Notes under the pieces: model-generated
Databases searched by the model: none
Told to the model about the DNA's origin: nothing
What the model saw: only the letters and a program-made list of their open reading frames with translations
Assembly (NCBI GenBank): GCA_944323685.1
Contig: CALUTJ010000011.1
Span: forward strand, 1 to 64,000
DNA length: 64,000 nucleotides
DNA from: Candidatus Gastranaerophilales bacterium
Lineage (GTDB): Bacteria; Cyanobacteriota; Vampirovibrionia; Gastranaerophilales; Gastranaerophilaceae
Direction: 5' to 3'
In this document: one piece after another, positions 44,072 to 51,953 of the stretch
Numbering within the stretch: the stretch's first letter is position 1
How the letters are laid out: each line of letters begins with the position of its first letter
Position numbers and translations under genes: made by a program

Positions 44072-44593
44072 TTAATATCCTCTTTCATTTAATTTATCTG
44101 TTACTTTTTCTACTTCACTATCCGTATCGATTGATTTATTGTTTTTTGTATTCCATATTCTGTTGTTTATTGCGCCGAGTTTAACAAATTTTTTGACAAC
44201 ATCGACCGGATAATTTTTAAATACGTTAAATAACGCAGCAAATGTCTTTTCACCAAAATCAGAATCTTCTTCCAGTTTTATTTTTGCTTCAACCGGAGAA
44301 GATTTTTTGTATCCGTTTAACAGATTCAACCCGACCTGAAAGTCTAATATTGCCTGTTCTTTTCCTGCTTCTTTTACATATTGGCTTATAAAATCAGAGA
44401 GTTCGGATACTTTTTGATAATTTTCATCAGAAATAGTATCGTCTTTATCATTAAATATAGAAGGTTTTAGTCTTCTTAAGACTTTTTCTTTAATTCTTTC
44501 TGCACTGTTTTTGATTTCATCATTCATTTTTTGAGACGGGTCTTTTGTAGAGAACAGTTTTTCACGTACTTGTTCAAGATTTTTAGTGTTCAT
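44072..44593 (-). CDS. Head-module protein with PG-binding-like motif, copy 1
   Basis: 173 residues, homologous to 40326-40817: EQAILDFQVGLNLLNGYKK, EDSDFGEKTFAALFNVFKNY, VKLGAINNRIWNT. The N-terminal 60 residues are charged and helical. It is immediately upstream of the interrupted MuF copy, overlapping or touching its start. The paired duplication indicates that both genes moved as a unit. Confidence 0.6.
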   Translation of the reverse strand: MNTKNLEQVREKLFSTKDPSQKMNDEIKNSAERIKEKVLRRLKPSIFNDKDDTISDENYQKVSELSDFISQYVKEAGKEQAILDFQVGLNLLNGYKKSSPVEAKIKLEEDSDFGEKTFAALFNVFKNYPVDVVKKFVKLGAINNRIWNTKNNKSIDTDSEVEKVTDKLNERGY

Positions 44594-44718
44594 TTTCTCT
44601 CCTTATTTCTTGTATAAATTATTGACAGCAGTATAAAAAGTAATCAGAGTGATTTTACGCACGCAAAAGCAGCGGCAAAAATATTTTGCGCTATTTTAAC
44701 CGTAAAAATGCAAAGAAG

Positions 44719-45231
44719 TTACTCTTTCTTTTCATACATGCCGGTATTTTTATCGTAGGCATAAATAACAGGCGTTTTAGAAAATAAAGACTCCACAAGT
44801 ATATCTCTATATCCGTTTGTCTTGTGTTCCAGCGCATATACCTGAGTGGAAGGGTCAAAATAAATTGTTGGCGAAATCCGTTTGTACTTTCCGTTTTCGT
44901 TTTTTAAAATATACAAAAGAGTGTTGCCGTTGCCGGCGGATATTGACGCATAATGAGTACCTATCAACTCGTTTTCGCCGTTGCCTGTCAGGTCAAAAAA
45001 CACAGCAGCGGCATCGTCTTTAAAAACACCGTGCATGACAGCCTGTTGTGCGGTTAGCCTTACGTACCCTAACAGCCAGTTCCAAAAAAGATCTGAGGCT
45101 TGAGAGCTGCTGTCCGCGCATTTTAGGTGTAAAGCTGTTTTTTCGGGGCTAAAACTGTAGCAGTCGTAACCCTTGCTGCAACAGATTATCAGGCTGATAA
45201 TCACTATTTGTATCAATTTTTTCTTGTTCAT
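44719..45231 (-). CDS. Secreted protein with FG-GAP-like motif
   Basis: About 170 residues from the ATG at 45231, with a signal peptide (KKLIQIVIISLIICC). The centre has FFDLTGNGENELIGTHYAS, a calcium-binding-like D-x-T/N-G-N motif of FG-GAP/beta-propeller repeats, and then NGNTLLYILKNENGKYKRIS. The start lies inside the preceding gene, so expression is coupled. The function is unknown; it looks host-derived rather than structural. Confidence 0.6.
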   Translation of the reverse strand: MNKKKLIQIVIISLIICCSKGYDCYSFSPEKTALHLKCADSSSQASDLFWNWLLGYVRLTAQQAVMHGVFKDDAAAVFFDLTGNGENELIGTHYASISAGNGNTLLYILKNENGKYKRISPTIYFDPSTQVYALEHKTNGYRDILVESLFSKTPVIYAYDKNTGMYEKKE

Positions 45232-45649
45232 CATCGGGGAAAGTCTGGGCATAATACATTCTCAACGCAGCAGCCCTGAGTTTTATAATTTCTCGTTTCT
45301 GGTTTGCACGGAAAATGGCACGCTCTTTTGTGTCAAAATCCCTGGCTTTTAAAGCGTCAATAACCTTATATTCGTTGTTTTTGTACATATTCCAGTATTT
45401 TTGGTCTTCAAAAAGAGCTGTCTTGGCATCGCCTTCTAGCTTTTTGTACAAAAGCGAGTAGTATTTGTCAACTTCTTTGTTCCACGCACGGGCAGCCTTT
45501 AGCGAGCATAAAGTCCACGCATTAAGGTCTTTTGCCTCGGCTTTGCACGCACTTTCCTGCGTATCAATCGGGTGGATATTTGTCGACTCGGCACAAGACG
45601 GCAATACGACAAAAAGTGATAACACAAGTATGTACAAAAATCTTTTCAT
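45149..45649 (-). CDS. LprI-like secreted/lipoprotein (lysozyme inhibitor-type)
   Basis: 166 residues with a signal peptide ending in LPSC, a possible lipobox. ESACKAEAKDLNAWTLCSLKAARAWNKEVDKYYSLL matches the LprI/DUF1311 pattern: cysteine pair, then helical repeat with Y..LL...L....K..L...Q..W. LprI of mycobacteria inhibits lysozyme. In a phage region with its own muramidase, a periplasmic inhibitor could delay or block lysis; that link is inference. Its 3' end overlaps the next gene by about 80 bp. Confidence 0.6.
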   Translation of the reverse strand: MKRFLYILVLSLFVVLPSCAESTNIHPIDTQESACKAEAKDLNAWTLCSLKAARAWNKEVDKYYSLLYKKLEGDAKTALFEDQKYWNMYKNNEYKVIDALKARDFDTKERAIFRANQKREIIKLRAAALRMYYAQTFPDDEQEKIDTNSDYQPDNLLQQGLRLLQF

Positions 45650-45779
45650 AGGTTAATGATACCTTACATCAGCCGCCGGAGCAAGTGAGCAGAAAAGGTA
45701 ATGTTTTGCAATTGCTTGTGTAAAAATATCACCTTTTTGGAGAATGATTTATCTTTTTGTGAGTGTTTGTTACCCCTGC

Positions 45780-46259
45780 TTATTGCTTATTATGTTTTTT
45801 TGTAATACCAAACCAAACAATCAAAGATAAATAACTCAAAGTAACACCGCCGCCGCCAATTAAAGAATATAATATAAAACCAGATAAAAAATTACGTATG
45901 TCAGTAAAAAATACTTCTGATAAAAAAGTCAAAATAATAGCCATATCAGCTAAAAATGAAAGCAATAAAACTTTATTTTTAAAAGCTTTTTCTTTACTTA
46001 TTCTTTCAAAAAATTTGCTAATATATGGATTATTAGAGAATGTGTAAATTAAAGGGAAAATAAATAATCTTAAAATATAGTATAAAAGCAGAAAAATACT
46101 AAGAAAAAATATTAAAATGTAATCTTTTAAAATAAATCCATTATTAGAATGGTTATTTATCGCAATAAAAATTACAATAAAAGAAACTAACGATATTGGT
46201 ATGATGGGAGTTAGCAAAAAATTTAGAATCCCGAACACTAAATAAAAAACCTTTTTCAT
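45780..46259 (-). CDS. Multi-span membrane protein, candidate immunity protein 3 (chimera)
   Basis: 159 residues. Residues 1-about 145 are practically identical to 38684-39163, but the end reads LIVWFGITKKHNKQ, matching the end of 37723-38250 (LIVWFGITKKYNKQ). It is therefore a recombinant of two neighbouring family members. It follows a 3' fragment of the MuF domain gene (46312-46413). Confidence 0.65.
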   Translation of the reverse strand: MKKVFYLVFGILNFLLTPIIPISLVSFIVIFIAINNHSNNGFILKDYILIFFLSIFLLLYYILRLFIFPLIYTFSNNPYISKFFERISKEKAFKNKVLLLSFLADMAIILTFLSEVFFTDIRNFLSGFILYSLIGGGGVTLSYLSLIVWFGITKKHNKQ

Positions 46260-46311
46260 ATATTAATAATACCAAACAGGGTTATAAAATACTATAAAAC
46301 TGTTCATAATT

Positions 46312-46413
46312 TTAATAATTAATCCATTCTTTCCTAGGTATTTTTAAAATAGCTATATTGTAATAAGGTTCAAGTTTCCCTTTATCTTGGTATTCTCCAC
46401 CCTTTTTTACGAG
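46312..46413 (-). pseudogene. 3' fragment of a MuF C-terminal domain
   Basis: 33 codons (LVKKGGEYQDKGKLEPYY to KEWINY) identical to the end of the intact MuF-type gene at 39216. The fragment begins abruptly at RAYT element B. With the following membrane gene it duplicates about 630 bp of 38684-39312. Confidence 0.85.
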
Positions 46414-47036
46414 TAAGTAGGGTGGGCAAAATGGAGTGTGCCCACCAATTTATTCAAAATTTAAGTCATTAATTTCATTTTTGTCATTAATGTTGCACCA
46501 ATCTAAAGAATAAAAATTTAATCTGACAAATTTTTTAAATGTTGAAAATGTCCAATCGCAAGGTGCAATTTTGTAATGTTTATAAGAGTTAAAATGTATA
46601 TAATCCAAATGTTTATATAAATCAGATTCGTCTTTAATTGTATGTTCCCAAAATCTTCTTTGCCAAATTCCTTTTTCTCTTTTTTTTAATTTGCTTGATG
46701 ATAATGTTGAAAATGTCTTTATATTTCGTGAAAAATAATATTTTATTAATCTGATTATTTCGGAATAATCTTTTGTATTTTCTAATTTTAAAATCAAATG
46801 CAAGTGGTCTTTTAATATGCAAATTGCAAATATTTCAAAATGGTATTTTGTATCGCATATCTAAATGAAGAACGTAAAATATTTATATTATCAATTAATA
46901 ACGGCTTTCTGTTATATGTTACTAACGTAAAAAAGACATATTTATAATTATCGTTGTAAAAACGTTTATAATTCGACATAGAACAATTGTATCATAATTT
47001 CCGGTGGGCACACTACGTTTTGCCCACCCTACGGAC
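46414..47036 (-). mobile_element. REP-flanked RAYT element, copy B
   Basis: Same element as 40857-41474, with inverted REPs at both ends. Left flank: MuF domain fragment. Right flank: 5' part of the 282-residue family gene; so it joins two unrelated truncated genes. Confidence 0.8.
46450..46979 (-). pseudogene. RAYT (Y1 transposase) gene, frameshifted, copy B
   Basis: Sequence-identical to copy A, with the same one-base loss separating the N-terminal (ATG at 46979) and C-terminal reading frames. The shared lesion shows one copy derived from the other, either by recombination or by transposition in trans. Confidence 0.8.
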
Positions 47037-47285
47037 TAAACGACCTACCATCATACATTCTTCGGCTGTTGCAGTTTCTATGCTTTCTCTCATAACTGCA
47101 CTTACACCAAGTTCAAAATAAATCATGTTCTGTGCTTGTTCAGGGGAATAGCCTTTTTTTAGTAAATTATTGTATCTTTTATCAATATATTTAGCTCCGT
47201 CTTTGGACTTGAAGGATATATTAGTCCAGTTTATAGTTTTTGCCAATTTTATTACCTCATAAAAACCGGTCAAATGAATATTCAC
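47036..47285 (-). pseudogene. Truncated paralogue of the 282-residue YYRTRPD protein
   Basis: About 80 codons with YIDKRYNNLLKKGYSPEQAQNMIYFELGVSAVMRESIE, matching residues of the gene at 47641. It then ends in RAYT element B sequence (RRVGKT). The remaining about 200 codons are absent. The start region has no close counterpart. Confidence 0.7.
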
Positions 47286-47321
47286 TTGACCAGTTTATCT
47301 TAATATACTTACCACAAAAAA

Positions 47322-47621
47322 TTATATCTTATATAAATTTACCGCTATATAAATTATTAATATAGCAATCATTAATAAATCAATAATAAAAAAGATTATT
47401 CTCTTATCAGATTTTTTTCGTTCTTCATCTATAAAAAAATTATCCAAACTAAAATCAGTTTTGAAAATAATACTGAATACCCAAGCAACAAAAATTTCTG
47501 ATAAAAGAGCCGCTAAAGTAAGCAGTAAAAAACCTTTACGATTTTTTAAAAGGTCTTGAAACTTACATTTAAAAGCATTCTTTTCTTGTTCTTTGACCGC
47601 ATTCTTTAGATTCTTGTCCAT
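47322..47621 (-). CDS. Small two-span membrane protein, copy 2
   Basis: 99 residues, beginning MDKNLKNAVKEQEKNAFKCKF, with two spans (about 30-52 and 74-95). It shares the N-terminal MDKNLKNAV and layout with 48560-48856, while the rest differs. It follows the YYRTRPD protein gene by 19 bp. A hairpin (about 47266-47298) lies downstream. Possibly the immunity partner of the preceding gene. Confidence 0.55.
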   Translation of the reverse strand: MDKNLKNAVKEQEKNAFKCKFQDLLKNRKGFLLLTLAALLSEIFVAWVFSIIFKTDFSLDNFFIDEERKKSDKRIIFFIIDLLMIAILIIYIAVNLYKI

Positions 47622-47640
47622 ATTGTAATTTTAGCATATA

Positions 47641-48489
47641 TTAATCCGGTCTTGTCCTGTAATAACTTTTTACCTGTACACCGTCAGAACGGGTATAACC
47701 GTTTACAAATACCATGCCGGAGGCTTTTGCCTGTTTGTTTGTCGGAATACCTATAGTCTGTCTTTGATAATCAATAGCAGATTTATTTTGCTGTAACTCA
47801 GTTTCAGTCATACTTTCTACATCTTCTCTGGTATAAATTTTGTTTGAATTTGTTACCTCATTTATATAACCGCTATAATCCTTGCTTTCGTCAAAATCAA
47901 CTTTACCTCGAGTTCCATTTAAAGGTTTGTTAAAAACATTTTTTGTAACAGTAGCTTTTAAAACCGTTGTATTCAAATTGCTACTGCTTTTTATTGCATT
48001 TATAGGATTGAAGTTAGAACTTTTTTTACTTTTATCTTTAATATGAGAAGCAATATACTCTGCATCAATATCAGCAGTACTTTTATCTTTTGTATTTTTA
48101 ACCCATTCTTCAGAAACTTTTTGTATAGTTTTTTCGGATGCAAATTTTATAATTTTATTACATGTTGTTCTCCCTAAAAAAGTTCCTGTAATACCGCCAA
48201 TAAAAGAACCTGTGCCAACACCGGCAATGTTTGCAGAAAGTCCGCCTATAGTTGCTCCTACTTCTGTACCGACTAAACGACCGGCCATCATACATTCTTC
48301 AGCAGTTGCTGCTTCCATACTTTCCCTAATAACTGCACTTACCCCAAGTTCAAAATAAATCATGTTCTGTGCTTGTTCAGGGGAGTAGCCTTTTTGTATA
48401 AGTTTTGTATAACGTTTTTCTATATATTCTTTACTCGATTTGGAATGATTTTTAATCTTATTTCCGTATTTATATATTTTTTTTAACAT
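47641..48489 (-). CDS. Glycine-zipper protein with C-terminal YYRTRPD motif, candidate toxin
   Basis: 282 residues from the ATG at 48489 (AGGAG 5 nt upstream). Residues about 20-65 are a helical domain (GYSPEQAQNMIYFELGVSAV). Residues 80-115 form a glycine zipper/hydrophobic hairpin (GATIGGLSANIAGVGTGSFIGG) able to insert in membranes. The C-terminus is a charged module ending NGYTRSDGVQVKSYYRTRPD, a tail motif found in many surface and phage proteins. It is flanked on both sides by related small membrane proteins and duplicated in truncated form at 47036-47285. This suggests a second cassette family; toxicity is inferred only from architecture. Confidence 0.5.
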   Translation of the reverse strand: MLKKIYKYGNKIKNHSKSSKEYIEKRYTKLIQKGYSPEQAQNMIYFELGVSAVIRESMEAATAEECMMAGRLVGTEVGATIGGLSANIAGVGTGSFIGGITGTFLGRTTCNKIIKFASEKTIQKVSEEWVKNTKDKSTADIDAEYIASHIKDKSKKSSNFNPINAIKSSSNLNTTVLKATVTKNVFNKPLNGTRGKVDFDESKDYSGYINEVTNSNKIYTREDVESMTETELQQNKSAIDYQRQTIGIPTNKQAKASGMVFVNGYTRSDGVQVKSYYRTRPD

Positions 48490-48504
48490 TATGCTCCTTT
48501 CAAA

Positions 48505-48540
48505 AAGGGACACATTTTTTAATGTGCCCCCTTTTCTTTT
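48505..48540. terminator. Hairpin behind the small membrane protein gene
   Basis: GGGACACAT/ATGTGCCCC stem with an A-rich left side and T-rich right side, between the genes ending at 48560 and starting at 48489. On the minus strand T residues follow the stem. Confidence 0.6.
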
Positions 48541-48559
48541 ATTCATACACTTTTTACAA

Positions 48560-48856
48560 TTAATCATTAAAATACTTTTGTGTAATATAAAAATATAAAA
48601 GAAAAGCCAGTCCTATAACAAAACATAACAAGAACTCTTTCCAAAAGGAGAGTTTGTCTTCATTTTTCTCAGGTATAATATCCAGCAGGGATACAGAAGG
48701 ATTTATGTGAAACACCTTATCTAAAAGCCAACTTAATATAATATCAATAACTAAAAGTATTTTCCAACCGGAAACAGACTCATAAAATTTTTGAATTTTT
48801 AAAGGAGTTCCTTGTTTTATTTGTTTTTTGACCGCATTCTTTAGATTCTTGTCCAT
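48560..48856 (-). CDS. Small two-span membrane protein, copy 1
   Basis: 98 residues, starting MDKNLKNAVKKQIKQGTPLK, with spans at about 30-48 and 72-92. The N-terminus is shared with 47322-47621. It is located right after the portal gene and before the YYRTRPD protein. The function is unknown; holin-like or immunity-like by size and topology. Confidence 0.55.
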   Translation of the reverse strand: MDKNLKNAVKKQIKQGTPLKIQKFYESVSGWKILLVIDIILSWLLDKVFHINPSVSLLDIIPEKNEDKLSFWKEFLLCFVIGLAFLLYFYITQKYFND

Positions 48857-48884
48857 ATTGTAATTTTAGCATATATTAATATAA

Positions 48885-50366
48885 TTAATTTAATATATTG
48901 GCATTTTGTTCCGTGATTGTAGAATTTTGCACAGATTGTTCTTTTTCGTTTGTGATATTCTTATTTTCCTCACGCATAGCCTCTAACGCCTCTTTTAAAG
49001 TCATTTTACTCTGCTCTTTAGCTTTTTCTTCTTCAATCCTTTTCAGCTCTTCTCTTGCATCGTCTTCTGATACATTATCAAGCGTCATGATTGTTGTAAG
49101 CTTGCTTTGCGTTCCTGATGTAACCCTGCTTGTCTCTGTTGTAACAAGTTCGGAATAATCGGCGGGAATAGGCTCGCCCCAGGCAACGTTTACCTGCTCA
49201 ACCGGTGTTGAATTAAATGCCATTGCACACTGCACAACGCTTTGGATTGTAGAAGTAAAAGATACCTGTTTTATGTCATCAACTTTAGACAGCGCAGCAA
49301 TAAAAATCTTGCGCAGACTTTCTCCTGACATGTTTCCGGCAATATCCAGCCCGTAAGCCTGCGGGGGAGTCTTTGTCATAATATAAAAGTAATTCATCAA
49401 CGTGTTGAGATGTTTTTGTATTGCATCAGCCTGCAGGTCTGCTGTTATATATTCAGGTTTAATCCCGTCTGTACCTACTTTTAAAAAGTCTGTTTCAGGG
49501 AAAAATCTTTCATTTGTAACAGGATTCATCTCAAGGTTTTGTTCGCTGCCGGATAACTTCGGGTTTGCGTGGCGGTTAATTATTTTAGAATTCTGGCTTA
49601 CGGTAAGCATAATTTCTTCGACAATGGATTTGCAGCGTTTGTAATCGCTTTCGCCAAAATAAGAATCACTCTCTGTAGTGTTTTTGGTCGGAAAAACAAT
49701 AAAATCTTTCCACAGGTGTGAAAAGTCTTCCACCTCGCTTACTCCGAAATCTTTCATTTCATCAGGATTAAGCTTGCGTCCTATTACTCCGTTTGAAGCC
49801 TCGTATATTTCGTTTTCCATATAACCTTTGTGGTGTTTTTCAACTTTTTTGTACTGTTTTTTTACTCCGTTTTCAAGAATTTCCAGCGGATAAATAAGAA
49901 TATGTCCTGAGATATCGTTTAAATTTCCCTGATTAAAAACAGGTATCCAGCAATCGGGTGAAACAGAAAATACCTTAACGTTGCCGTTATCAAGCGCAAC
50001 TTTAAACAACCCGCTGCCGAAACGTGAATTGTCTATGTAAACTTCTTTAAGCACGGAAATAAAGTTGTTTTGTTTTGCTATTTCGTCCCAAACAGCCTGT
50101 TTAGCATCATCAACATTTATGTTGATACCCTGATTTGTCAAAAATCCTTTAAAAAAGTCTGTCAAAGCCCAGAATAAATTGACATTAATCAACGACTGGG
50201 CAGTTGTGTTGTCTAAGGGGTAGCGTTTTCTGATTTTTAAAATTGTAGAACTGAAGGCGTTTGTAAAATCACCTTCATATAATTTTCTGTAGTAATCGTA
50301 CTTTGATAATCTTTCGATTGTGTCGGAATCGTATTTTAAATTAACAATATCAAAATTAGTAAACAT
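48885..50366 (-). CDS. Phage portal protein (SPP1 gp6-like)
   Basis: 493 residues. LINVNLFWALTDFFKGFLTNQG, FGSGLFKVALDNGNVKVFSVSPDCWIPVF, and MTKTPPQAYGLDIAGNMSGESLRKIFI are classic landmarks of SPP1/gp6-type portals: wing, clip and stem-loop regions and the GxxxSGxxLk segment. The C-terminal 70 residues are a Glu/Lys/Gln-rich coiled coil. The dodecameric portal forms the DNA channel at one capsid vertex. It is full-length and followed by the small membrane protein genes instead of directly by the MuF gene. Confidence 0.9.
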   Translation of the reverse strand: MFTNFDIVNLKYDSDTIERLSKYDYYRKLYEGDFTNAFSSTILKIRKRYPLDNTTAQSLINVNLFWALTDFFKGFLTNQGININVDDAKQAVWDEIAKQNNFISVLKEVYIDNSRFGSGLFKVALDNGNVKVFSVSPDCWIPVFNQGNLNDISGHILIYPLEILENGVKKQYKKVEKHHKGYMENEIYEASNGVIGRKLNPDEMKDFGVSEVEDFSHLWKDFIVFPTKNTTESDSYFGESDYKRCKSIVEEIMLTVSQNSKIINRHANPKLSGSEQNLEMNPVTNERFFPETDFLKVGTDGIKPEYITADLQADAIQKHLNTLMNYFYIMTKTPPQAYGLDIAGNMSGESLRKIFIAALSKVDDIKQVSFTSTIQSVVQCAMAFNSTPVEQVNVAWGEPIPADYSELVTTETSRVTSGTQSKLTTIMTLDNVSEDDAREELKRIEEEKAKEQSKMTLKEALEAMREENKNITNEKEQSVQNSTITEQNANILN

Positions 50367-50601
50367 TTAAACCTCTTTCTTATTTTTAATCTGAAAATTT
50401 GCACACTAAAAATCCCCCTGCGTACTCAATGCAAAGGGACATAAGTGTTTTAAGTATGATTATTTTAATACCTGATTGTAACAGCAACAATAAAATAATC
50501 AAAAATAACTATTGCCAGTTTGTATGTGCGTAATAAATCCTTTTCTTCCATAGCTGTATTATGCCATTAGATAAAAAATAAAAATTTATTATATTTTCCG
50601 T

Positions 50602-51933
50602 TTAAATTTTAATAACCAGTTCGTTAAACATTTGAGGAAACCCTCTAAAATTGCCGTGATTATTAAGCTCTTTACAACGCTCAAAAGTTCTGTCGCATTT
50701 TGTTTCTTCACCGGCATAGCCGCAGCGGCAGTCTTTAAAACGGCGTACCTGACAGGTTGTACGGTATTTCATTGCAGGTGCCTGAATTTCATATCCGCCG
50801 AGAGAAGTTTCTATATCCATTTTTGCGGTTTCGTAATCAAGCTTTAAGTTGTTGCACCGTCCGGCATATAACACCTGTTTTTTGTCAGAAAGCAAAGTAT
50901 TTGTGTTCACATCAAGAAAAACAAGGGTCAAAACAGCAGGAGCATTGGTGATAACATCTCCTCTCTGCCCGATTATGCCGGAAATTGCAAGCCCGACATT
51001 TGAAAGCTCCACCTGTAGCTTAGAAACACTGGAGCTGTCGTCTTTTTTTATTGTGTCAAAACTCAATGGCGCGCCTATGTAGTCTTCACCGTTATAGCGC
51101 AATGTATCAAGAGTTTCATTGTCGAGAATATAAATAGACCCGCCTTCAAGCTCTATTTTTAAGAGTTTTCTGGGGATAATTTCATCACGTTCTTCGTAAT
51201 AAACAGGCGCACTGTTAGGAAAAACCTCTTTTAACTTTACCTTTATTTGTCCGTAGCCGTAAGAATCAATATCTGTATTTAATGTGTCACTGTCAAAGCG
51301 TACTGTATAAGTTTTGTCATCACCTCCGTACTGTTTTTTCCATGTCCATTCAAAAGAGCGGAAACGCCCTCTTTTGGCAATAAAAAAATCTTCGAGTTTT
51401 TTTCTTGTTGATGCATTTTTTTGAAAAGTTAGTGTCCAGCTTCTTTTAGGTGTGTCCCAGTAAGATTTTCTCTCGTTTCTTGCTGTAAAAATTTTGTCAA
51501 CTATAGTATAAAACTCTGTGATAAAGTCACATTCCGTATTATGACAAAAATCCAATTCCTCAACCTGCTGAACTTTAGAATCATCAATACAAACAAGCTC
51601 GAGCTGAAAATCGCTGTAGCCAAAATCTTTTATGCTCTGCTGAAAAGAATCGGAGTTAAAAGTGCAAAGATAAGTCTTGTCATTGCCGCCTTTAGCAGCC
51701 TCCCATGTAAAATAAAATTTACCTGCCTGCCCCATAACCTCTACAAAAAAATCCTCCAGCTTTTGACGTTGTTTAAATGATTTATCAAAATTGAGTTTGA
51801 ATGTTCTTTTAGGGTAAGTCCATACAGGATAACGCTGTTCACGCCCTTTCATTTTTTCGTTAATCTGAGTGTTAAATTCAATTGAGCTTTGATAAGACTC
51901 CTGATAATTAAAATCAAATACCGGATATTCCAT
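50602..51933 (-). CDS. DUF2460 / gpL-like (BR0599) tail protein fusion
   Basis: 443 residues. The first half contains two copies of a DUF2460-like unit (YPVWTYPKRTFKLNFDKSF and YWDTPKRSWTLTFQKNAS, each followed by FFxxxxG). The C-terminal half (about 250-443) is a DUF2163/BR0599/lambda gpL-type domain with its cysteine cluster (TCQVRRFKDCRCGYAG, KCDRTFERC) and NFRGFPQ near the end. In lambda gpL that cluster binds iron-sulfur. RcGTA has the two halves as separate genes gp12 and gp13. It follows tape-measure copy 2 directly; the copy-1 tail operon lacks any gpL equivalent. Confidence 0.8.
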   Translation of the reverse strand: MEYPVFDFNYQESYQSSIEFNTQINEKMKGREQRYPVWTYPKRTFKLNFDKSFKQRQKLEDFFVEVMGQAGKFYFTWEAAKGGNDKTYLCTFNSDSFQQSIKDFGYSDFQLELVCIDDSKVQQVEELDFCHNTECDFITEFYTIVDKIFTARNERKSYWDTPKRSWTLTFQKNASTRKKLEDFFIAKRGRFRSFEWTWKKQYGGDDKTYTVRFDSDTLNTDIDSYGYGQIKVKLKEVFPNSAPVYYEERDEIIPRKLLKIELEGGSIYILDNETLDTLRYNGEDYIGAPLSFDTIKKDDSSSVSKLQVELSNVGLAISGIIGQRGDVITNAPAVLTLVFLDVNTNTLLSDKKQVLYAGRCNNLKLDYETAKMDIETSLGGYEIQAPAMKYRTTCQVRRFKDCRCGYAGEETKCDRTFERCKELNNHGNFRGFPQMFNELVIKI

Positions 51934-51953
51934 AATTACCTCTTTCTTTATAT

